Positions 41,792 to 48,410 of a stretch of 64,000 nucleotides of DNA are shown in pieces (position 1 is the stretch's first letter; each line of letters begins with the position of its first letter). Origin of the DNA: Flavobacteriaceae bacterium (GTDB lineage Bacteria > Bacteroidota > Bacteroidia > Flavobacteriales > Flavobacteriaceae); assembly GCA_013043685.1 (NCBI GenBank), contig JABDNT010000018.1, positions 42,618 through 106,617 on the forward strand. Direction: 5' to 3'. The position numbers and the translations under genes were made by a program. Under the pieces are notes generated by a model that searched no databases, was not told the origin of the DNA, and saw only the letters and a list, made by a program, of their open reading frames with translations.

Positions 41792-44191
41792 TTATCGTAT
41801 TCGTTCTACCACAAAGGTTGTTTGCTGAATTCCAGAATCAATAGTAAAAGTAGTATCCGTGTAAGCATATACCTCTACATATTGCCCAGCGGTCAAAACT
41901 TGAACGATTTCCACATCTCGGTAGATTACACCTAATGCATGATGGTTTTCAATATGTCTTTTAACAGCTGAACCATTAACGTATATTAGTAGTTCTACAT
42001 ATGCATTTGATACATTATTAGAAAGGCTTTTTACCGAAGCCGAAATCCTGTAAATTCCGTCCTCACTTACTTCAAATCTATCTGTTGTCGTGTTGAAGTT
42101 CGAACCTACAGCAATTGCAGAACTATCAAAGTTCACTTTTGTGTAAGTGAATGATGGGAGGGATTGATTTGCTGACATGGTCATTTTAGCCAAAGCGAAA
42201 TTTGAAACATTGAAATTTACGTTCGACAGATCCACTGTTTGAACTGGCTGGCCATCGTCTTCAATGGAAAGGCCTAAAGTGTCACCCAGAAGCCCAAAGT
42301 TGTCAATGGTCTGATCATCGGTATCTGCTGTCGCGTTTACGAAACTTAGTTGACCTGAGCCATCCGTTGCCACCACCTGCCCGGCAGCACCATCGGCTGC
42401 CGGCAATAGGTAGCGTCCTGTTGCCAGATTTGTTCCAAATGAAGCTCTCCCTACGAAATAACCGGCATAGTCTATCGCATTATCCGCTACTTGAGCATAA
42501 ACTCCATAATCTGTTCCCGACGTTTGAATATTGGAATAATTACCATAGGCACTTCCGGATACCGTGGGACCGATGAACGTTGTTGACGTTCCGAATAAAG
42601 TGGCAGCGCTCACACTTGAAGAGGCTGAATTTAAGGTTCCTGTAGCAGTTGCTGTAGATCCAATACTGTTGAAAAAGTTGTAATTACCAATAGCACCTGT
42701 GATCGACGTACTATTGAATTCGTTTTGTGAACCACGTGCGCTTCCACCAAATCCGGCCCCGAACGAATTATACATAGCTGTTTTAGTTCCGCCATTTCCG
42801 GAGAAAGAGTTTCGAATCGCCTGAATGGAAGTACCGGTACTATTCCCTGAAATACTATTGGAGATAGCATACACATTTGTGGTTCCATTAGCAGTTATTA
42901 GATTATCGAATCCTTTTAGCAGACCGGAAGTTCCAGCACCCATACTTTGACGAATCCCAGTGGTATTATTCGCTGGATCCGATTCCACATAGAATTTCAC
43001 ATTCGCCGGATTCGTAGTAGCACCAATTACTACATTCCCTTGTGTGAACATGTCGTCGTTAATAGCATTAGGAGCGGTGGTGGTACCAACTTCATACCAA
43101 TCGATATCCTCCTGAGCGGGATCGGAAAAGCTCAATTGCCCTGAACCATCCGTGGTGATCATTTGACCTGTGGTACCGTCTGCGGCTGGCATCAAGTAGC
43201 GTCCCGTGGAAGGATCTGTTCCAAGCGAAGTCCGGCCAATGAAATACCCTGCATAGCCCGATGGTTTCTGAACGTCTGAATAAACACCATAATGTTGCCC
43301 ACCCGCGGAGGAATTTATTATTATTTGTTCACCATATTTTGATCCCGAACCCGTTGTATTGATCACCGTTTGAACACCATATCGCTGCCCATTACCTCCG
43401 GACGAAAGGTCATTTTTTAACCCATAAAGTGCACCACTAATGGAGAATGCTCCTGGTGCTACATTTTCCAGTCCCATTGAAATGCTATTACCTGCAGAGA
43501 AATAATTCCTGAAGCCTTTGCGAACACCGTCTGCACTATTGAAGGTATTCTCGATTCCGATCTTTTGCCCGGTACCGGAATTGAGAAAGGAATTTGATAC
43601 AGCACGGATCGTTCCGTCATTACTTCCTGCTAACGAATTGCTAATTCCCGTATAATTACCGGCACCCGTAAGCACCCCTGAATTGCTCATTCCGAAATAC
43701 GTACCGCTTGGAAAGGCGCCATTTACCGAGGTTAAAATATTCGATAAATCCGTGCTCACATCACCCTGCACTAACAAGGGTGAAGTGGTGGACGTTGAGT
43801 TGCCTCCTACCGCCAGATTCCCTAAGTGGTAAATATTATCCGAGATATCATCGGCGGGATTGTTGGTTCCAACTTCATACCAGTCCGAATCGCTAGTTGC
43901 ACCGCCCACTGAAACCCAACTCATCGTTCCCTGGTCCCAGTAGTAGAAGCCTTCGGAGGGAGTTCCGTTACCGGTGACAAAAACGAGCATCCCGTCCTGA
44001 TCTACCCCCGGATCAGAGACGGGAAAGTCGTCAATTCTGGGTATTAATATTCCATCGGTGTTTGAAGGCGTGGCCACATTAGTAGCTGTAATATCTAAAC
44101 TGGATTTAGGATCGGTGTTTCCAATCCCTACTTGCGATTGAGATGTGTGGCCAACAATGCACGCCGCTACTAAAATTATTAATCGTTTCAT
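41792..44191 (-). CDS. Large secreted repeat protein with C-terminal C1q/TNF-like domain
   Basis: 799 aa. A signal peptide (MKRLIILVAACIVGHTSQSQ) leads to a QVGIGNT head, then two diverged copies of a module of about 260 residues: DWYEVGT at about 104 and 365, AGYFIGRTSLGTDPSTGRY and AGYFVGRASFGTNLATGRY near 320 and 580. Both copies end TDGSGQLSF. Between these are Gly/Asn/Ser/Thr-rich repeats. The last 140 residues look like a C1q/TNF jelly roll (RFEVSEDGIYRISASV, YVELLIYVNGSAVKR, LTAGQYVEVYAYTDT), usually a trimeric binding head. It is probably a surface fibre or adhesin. It lies next to, and likely under, the LytTR system upstream. Confidence 0.75.
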   Translation of the reverse strand: MKRLIILVAACIVGHTSQSQVGIGNTDPKSSLDITATNVATPSNTDGILIPRIDDFPVSDPGVDQDGMLVFVTGNGTPSEGFYYWDQGTMSWVSVGGATSDSDWYEVGTNNPADDISDNIYHLGNLAVGGNSTSTTSPLLVQGDVSTDLSNILTSVNGAFPSGTYFGMSNSGVLTGAGNYTGISNSLAGSNDGTIRAVSNSFLNSGTGQKIGIENTFNSADGVRKGFRNYFSAGNSISMGLENVAPGAFSISGALYGLKNDLSSGGNGQRYGVQTVINTTGSGSKYGEQIIINSSAGGQHYGVYSDVQKPSGYAGYFIGRTSLGTDPSTGRYLMPAADGTTGQMITTDGSGQLSFSDPAQEDIDWYEVGTTTAPNAINDDMFTQGNVVIGATTNPANVKFYVESDPANNTTGIRQSMGAGTSGLLKGFDNLITANGTTNVYAISNSISGNSTGTSIQAIRNSFSGNGGTKTAMYNSFGAGFGGSARGSQNEFNSTSITGAIGNYNFFNSIGSTATATGTLNSASSSVSAATLFGTSTTFIGPTVSGSAYGNYSNIQTSGTDYGVYAQVADNAIDYAGYFVGRASFGTNLATGRYLLPAADGAAGQVVATDGSGQLSFVNATADTDDQTIDNFGLLGDTLGLSIEDDGQPVQTVDLSNVNFNVSNFALAKMTMSANQSLPSFTYTKVNFDSSAIAVGSNFNTTTDRFEVSEDGIYRISASVKSLSNNVSNAYVELLIYVNGSAVKRHIENHHALGVIYRDVEIVQVLTAGQYVEVYAYTDTTFTIDSGIQQTTFVVERIR

Positions 44192-44260
44192 AATTCAACT
44201 GTTTTGAGGACACAGCTATAGGTGGTTATGATTCGGGCAAAAAAGGTGAATTCTTCGCGT

Positions 44261-44268
44261 TAAATTTA
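44261..44268 (-). promoter_or_regulatory. Candidate -7 box for the 799-aa protein gene
   Basis: TAAATTTA (TAnnTTTG with a final A) on the minus strand, about 70 bp before the ATG. The paired 21-bp-spaced repeats begin 25 bp upstream of it. Confidence 0.4.
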
Positions 44269-44293
44269 AATGCTAACTATGGGGAATAGCGAG

Positions 44294-44330
44294 AATTTTT
44301 AGCGAATGCCCGATAATTTTTAGTGAATCG
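44294..44330. promoter_or_regulatory. Paired direct repeats, 21-bp period (candidate LytTR operator)
   Basis: On the plus strand AATTTTTAGCGAATGC (from 44294) and AATTTTTAGTGAATCG (from 44315) are direct repeats exactly 21 bp apart. They lie 103-139 bp upstream of the 799-aa protein start and match the pair at 45074-45113. Confidence 0.65.
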
Positions 44331-44340
44331 ATTGTTGTGG

Positions 44341-45027
44341 TTAGGACCGAAGCCGTTCCTTTATGTGTTCCTTATTTGCCGAACTCAATGGGATCTCCGT
44401 ACCATTAATGAATAAAGAGTCGATCGTCATCTTAGATATCTTCTTAAGGTTAACGATATAAGACCTGTGTGACTTGGCAAAATGAGAAGGATTTAAACCT
44501 TCTGCCGTGTGTTTAAGCGTTTTCGGGACTAGGTGTTTATGGTCTTTGGTAACCACGAAGCAGTAGTTGTCGAAAGCCTTGAGATACAGGATGTCCTGCT
44601 GATTGAGCTTATAGGTTTCCCCTTCCGATTTAATAATTAAATAATCATCCCCAGCCAGGGACAGGTTGTGCCAGGCGAGTTCGATATTGCTTCTAAGGCC
44701 TGCCTCGGTAAATGGTTTTACTATAAAGCCAAGCGGTTGGGTTTGTTTTACCCTATCTACGGTTTCTGGATCTGTTTGAGAAGTGAGATATAGATAAGGA
44801 ATATTCTTCTTATCGAATTCCATGGCGAGTTCAACTCCATCCCGCTCCCCTTCCAGTTGTATATCCAACAACACCAGGTCTGGTTTTTGTTTTTGAATAG
44901 CGGATAAAGCATCGTCATAATTCTCGGCATCACCAATTACATTGAATCCCTGCTTTTGTAATGCAGTTTCTATAGTGGCTGCGATTAATGGTTCGTCTTC
45001 AACGATAAAAATACTCAATGAATGCAT
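44341..45027 (-). CDS. LytTR-family response regulator
   Basis: 228 aa. The receiver domain has VEDEPLIAATIE and phosphoacceptor Asp55 (LVLLDIQLEGERDGVEL). The C-terminal LytTR DNA-binding domain includes DILYLKAFDNYCFVVTKDHKHLVPKTLKH and FAKSHRSYIVNLKKI. LytTR proteins bind pairs of short direct repeats about two helical turns apart, and such pairs occur upstream of this gene and of the next one. The cognate kinase is encoded 88 bp upstream on the same strand. Confidence 0.95.
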   Translation of the reverse strand: MHSLSIFIVEDEPLIAATIETALQKQGFNVIGDAENYDDALSAIQKQKPDLVLLDIQLEGERDGVELAMEFDKKNIPYLYLTSQTDPETVDRVKQTQPLGFIVKPFTEAGLRSNIELAWHNLSLAGDDYLIIKSEGETYKLNQQDILYLKAFDNYCFVVTKDHKHLVPKTLKHTAEGLNPSHFAKSHRSYIVNLKKISKMTIDSLFINGTEIPLSSANKEHIKERLRS

Positions 45028-45052
45028 CTAATCTTATTATTCCAATCTATTC

Positions 45053-45060
45053 TAAAAATA
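45053..45060 (-). promoter_or_regulatory. Candidate -7 box for the LytTR regulator gene
   Basis: TATTTTTA on the minus strand, 25 bp before the ATG, with the paired repeats starting 13 bp further upstream. It would allow the regulator to be expressed separately from the kinase. Confidence 0.4.
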
Positions 45061-45073
45061 GACAAAGCAGTGT

Positions 45074-45113
45074 AATTATTTAGTGAATGCAGAAAATTAT
45101 TTAGTGAAAGCAG
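45074..45113. promoter_or_regulatory. Paired direct repeats, 21-bp period (candidate LytTR operator)
   Basis: AATTATTTAGTGAATGCAG (45074-45092) and AATTATTTAGTGAAAGCAG (45095-45113) differ at one base and are exactly 21 bp apart. They fill the gap between the kinase stop and the regulator promoter. Confidence 0.7.
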
Positions 45114-45115
45114 GT

Positions 45116-47011
45116 CTATGAAAGTAAATTATACCTGCTCACGTTCAGAGTTGCGACGGTTCCTTTTACCGGGGCATTCTCGAATTGTAAGGTAGCTTTC
45201 AGTTTCTTGGCAAGTGCTTTCATTAGTTTAATTCCGAAGGAACTTTCGAGTACTTCTTCCGGCATCCCTTTACCATTATCACTTACCGTTAAAACGAGTT
45301 CATCACCATCTTTTTGAAAGTCAATATCCAACTGCCGCTCAGAATCAAGCGAGTCAAAAGCATGTTTCAACACATTGGTGATCAGTTCATTCAGGATAAG
45401 GCCAATAGGAGTGATCGATTCGATGTCCAGCATCATCGACTCTACGTTAAGCTTATAATCGACTTTATTACCATCATCCTGATGACTTTCGAAGATCTCT
45501 TTAGTAAGATCATCAAAATATTCCCGGGTATCGATTCCCACCAATTGATCTTTATTATATAATTTCTGATGAATCAGAACCATAGACTTCACCCTGTTCT
45601 GTGCCTCTTTTATGGCCCGCTGGGCTTCGGTATCCTCCATATTCTCCGATTGTAAGTAGAGAAGTGACGAAACGATCTGAAAGCTGTTCTTCACGCGATG
45701 GTGAGTTTCTTTTAAAAGGACATTCTTTTCATCTACGGTAGCTTCCAGTAGCTTTTTCTGCCGGGCTAGTTTTTGATTTTTCTTCCTGTTTTTAACGAAA
45801 AAGAAACTTATTATTCCCAGAATCACAAATACAGAACCTAAGATCCAGTATAATAATTTCTGAGATGCAGCTTGCTGTTCTAGCTTACGATCCTTGGTCT
45901 GCAGATCGTATTTTACCTCGAGCTCAGCTACATTCTTCTTGGTTTTTTCTGAAACCAGCGTATCGCGTAGCTCAGCCTCTAAATTTTTGTATAACAGAGC
46001 ATTCTTATAATCGCTACTTGTCTCATACAGACTCGATAGTTTCCCGTAAAGAGCCATTTTTTGCTGATCACGATCCGTAGTGTCAAGGCTCTTAATAATG
46101 GGAAGAAGTAAATCTATTGCGTCTTCTGTCAAATTCGATTTAAGATAAATATCCGATAAAGAAAGAGAACTATACAGTAAGGCGTTTAATGCGCCCAGAC
46201 TGTCACTAACACGAATCACATCGCGATATCTCAGAATATTAGCTTCTGTAGCTGCGGTATCAAATATATGATTCATCGGTAAATGTGTGAAGGGCGTTTC
46301 GGGTTGCCGTTTTTGGTAATATGCAGCAAGTATCTCGGTGAATTTCGCCTGCTGCGTTATTTCTCCGATACGTTTGAAATAGTCTACGAGAACATAGAGA
46401 TAAAATCCTTTTTCAGGATGGTCATCTACCGTATTCAGGTTATCCCAGGCTTTGAGATAACGTTCTGTTGCGCTGTTATAATCTTCAATCGATTCGTACA
46501 CCATACCTTTGGAATAATTGATACTGGTTATCGCATCCACGAGCTCCAGATCGACTGCCAGCGGTTCTGCCGAATTGAGATGATCCATGGCTTCATCCGG
46601 TCTATTTTGGAAGATATAGGTGTTAGCAAGGTTCACATGAAACCACATTAGATCAAGAGTCTCATTAAGATCTTCACTTAACGCTAAACCGATCGTAAAA
46701 TATTCCATTGCTTTTTCGGGAATGTCCCGGGTTACCAGATACGCACCATATTCACCGCATACAATCATTTTGGCAAAAGAAGAGACGGAATTTTCAAGGA
46801 GATATTCAAATAATGGGATAGCGTCTTCCTTGTCCAGGACTTCAATTTTATTCCGGAGCTGTTTTAATTGGACACGTACGTTCTCCTTATCCAGTTTGGA
46901 AATAGATACGCTAACACTATCGATATATTTTCGGTCGACCGATTGAGCCCGGGAGTTCAGGGCAACAAGTAAAATGCAAAGCAGCAAGATCGATCTAATC
47001 ATAAAGGGCAT
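45116..47011 (-). CDS. TPR-containing sensor histidine kinase (HisKA_2 type)
   Basis: 631 aa. It has a signal peptide (MIRSILLLCILLVALNSRAQS), a periplasmic helical TPR-like region (about 25-380), one membrane helix (LLYWILGSVFVILGIISFFFV), then a HisKA_2 domain with LLKETHHRVKNSFQIVSSL (His at 437-438). The ATPase domain has GLILNELITNVLKHAFD and VSDNGKGMPEE. It should phosphorylate the LytTR regulator encoded next. A start at the second Met (47002) is also possible. The stimulus is unknown. Confidence 0.93.
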   Translation of the reverse strand: MPFMIRSILLLCILLVALNSRAQSVDRKYIDSVSVSISKLDKENVRVQLKQLRNKIEVLDKEDAIPLFEYLLENSVSSFAKMIVCGEYGAYLVTRDIPEKAMEYFTIGLALSEDLNETLDLMWFHVNLANTYIFQNRPDEAMDHLNSAEPLAVDLELVDAITSINYSKGMVYESIEDYNSATERYLKAWDNLNTVDDHPEKGFYLYVLVDYFKRIGEITQQAKFTEILAAYYQKRQPETPFTHLPMNHIFDTAATEANILRYRDVIRVSDSLGALNALLYSSLSLSDIYLKSNLTEDAIDLLLPIIKSLDTTDRDQQKMALYGKLSSLYETSSDYKNALLYKNLEAELRDTLVSEKTKKNVAELEVKYDLQTKDRKLEQQAASQKLLYWILGSVFVILGIISFFFVKNRKKNQKLARQKKLLEATVDEKNVLLKETHHRVKNSFQIVSSLLYLQSENMEDTEAQRAIKEAQNRVKSMVLIHQKLYNKDQLVGIDTREYFDDLTKEIFESHQDDGNKVDYKLNVESMMLDIESITPIGLILNELITNVLKHAFDSLDSERQLDIDFQKDGDELVLTVSDNGKGMPEEVLESSFGIKLMKALAKKLKATLQFENAPVKGTVATLNVSRYNLLS

Positions 47012-47060
47012 TCAAAGTATAGTTCTTAAACTACCTCAAAATACTAAAATATTTCACTGA

Positions 47061-47110
47061 ATAAAAAACACTCCGTCACTAATGCAGCGGAGGGGTACCC
47101 TCAAACAAAT
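47061..47110 (-). terminator. Terminator-like element, copy 2 of a repeated element
   Basis: CTCCG (47071-47075) pairs with CGGAG (47088-47092), with T-run on the minus strand. Stem, loop (GCATTAGTGACGGAG) and the flanking TTTGAGG match the element at 41721-41770. It lies about 50 bp upstream of the kinase gene. Confidence 0.6.
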
Positions 47111-47205
47111 ATATTTTCAAGAGATTCATGAAACCTCTATGAATATATATAGAAATGAAGAATGTGTGAATTCGGTTAAGGTGAAATTGAAACCTGGAGA
47201 AAATA

Positions 47206-47235
47206 GAAAAGCCACCACAGAAGTGATGGCTTTTC
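47206..47235 (-). terminator. Terminator downstream of the aspartylglucosaminidase gene
   Basis: A 13-bp stem GAAAAGCCACCAC/GTGATGGCTTTTC with an AGAA loop. Its one C-A mismatch on the plus strand is a G-U pair on the minus strand, so it fits minus-strand RNA best. The rest of the 47012-47397 gap holds no credible gene. Confidence 0.8.
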
Positions 47236-47397
47236 GCCCCAAATTTGATCGATTCGCTTAAGCGTATCAACCTACTTATGTAATGCAAAATTATGAAAAA
47301 ATATCGTTTGTTCCCACATTTTTACCGATAATCTGTAAAAAGTGCAAAGGTTTAAGATAATGTTAACTTATTGATTAAAAGATTTTTAAATCTTCGC

Positions 47398-48399
47398 TTA
47401 GGGTTTTTTATTATAGAAATCAGACGGGTTGTTTTCATTTTTATCATTTTGATATTTTGTAACCCAAAAACCTTCATGGATCGAATAAGAACCTGTCTCA
47501 CCGTGCTTATTTACAGCGATATAGCCTACCTGGAAATCCTTAATACTATCGTTTTTCGCAACAATCCGACCAATAGCCTCCTCGCAGGCCTCCTGTGGTG
47601 ATTTCCCCTGGCGCATTAATTCCACTATAAGAAAACTGCCAACCGTTTTTAATACTTCTTCCCCTAATCCCGTCGCGGTCGCGCCACCTACTTCATTATC
47701 AATAAAAAGACCTGAACCAATAATAGGGGAATCTCCTACGCGGCCCGCCATTTTGTACGCTAAACCACTTGTAGTACAACCCCCGGCGATGTCTCCATTA
47801 CTATCAATAGCAAGCATTCCAATAGTATCGTGATTTTCAATATTGATGACCGGTTTGTATTCGGAGGTTTCTTTCCATTTCTCCCAGGCTTTCCGTGAAG
47901 CTTCCGTAAGCAGATCTTCCGGCTCAAATCCCGATTCTAAGGCAAATTGTTCAGCTCCCTTTCCTGCCAGTATCACGTGTGGCGTATCCTCCATAACTTT
48001 TCTCGCTACGGATATAGGATGTTTTATATTCTGAAGATAAACAACTGCACCGTAGTTTCCGTCCCTATTCATAATACAGGCATCCAATGTGACGTTTCCG
48101 TCCCTGTCGGGAAGACCTCCAAGGCCTACCGACTGCCCTTCAGCATTAGCTTCTTCCACCATACACCCTGCTTCAATCGCGTCGAGGGAACTCTTTCCTT
48201 GCTGAAGTACATCCCAGGCTTTTGCCGTGGCATCATGTACATTCCAGGTAGCTACCACCACAGGTAATGTAATTCCTCCTGTCGTAGCCGGGATATTTTC
48301 CGTCACGGTTACTTCTTCCTTGCAACTTAAAGCAGAGGCCCCGGCTACCACTCCGATTCCTGTGAGTGATGCATTCTGAATAAATGTTCTTCTTTTCAT
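47398..48399 (-). CDS. N4-(beta-N-acetylglucosaminyl)-L-asparaginase (aspartylglucosaminidase)
   Basis: 333 aa, an Ntn-hydrolase. The N-terminus MKRRTFIQNASLTGIGVVAG is a twin-arginine signal ending in a lipobox-like SALSC. The autocleavage site is NHDTIGMLAID, with Thr192 as nucleophile, and GRVGDSPIIGSGLFIDNE is the substrate-binding stretch. It cleaves the GlcNAc-Asn bond left after N-glycan trimming. It follows the GH92 gene by 11 bp, so the two are an operon; that context supports the glycoasparaginase call over a plain asparaginase. Confidence 0.92.
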   Translation of the reverse strand: MKRRTFIQNASLTGIGVVAGASALSCKEEVTVTENIPATTGGITLPVVVATWNVHDATAKAWDVLQQGKSSLDAIEAGCMVEEANAEGQSVGLGGLPDRDGNVTLDACIMNRDGNYGAVVYLQNIKHPISVARKVMEDTPHVILAGKGAEQFALESGFEPEDLLTEASRKAWEKWKETSEYKPVINIENHDTIGMLAIDSNGDIAGGCTTSGLAYKMAGRVGDSPIIGSGLFIDNEVGGATATGLGEEVLKTVGSFLIVELMRQGKSPQEACEEAIGRIVAKNDSIKDFQVGYIAVNKHGETGSYSIHEGFWVTKYQNDKNENNPSDFYNKKP

Positions 48400-48410
48400 G
48401 ATTGGTCTGA

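Noticed and set aside
47079-47288. 69-aa minus-strand ORF between the kinase and aspartylglucosaminidase genes
   Set aside because: It spans two terminator-like hairpins and lacks protein-like composition.
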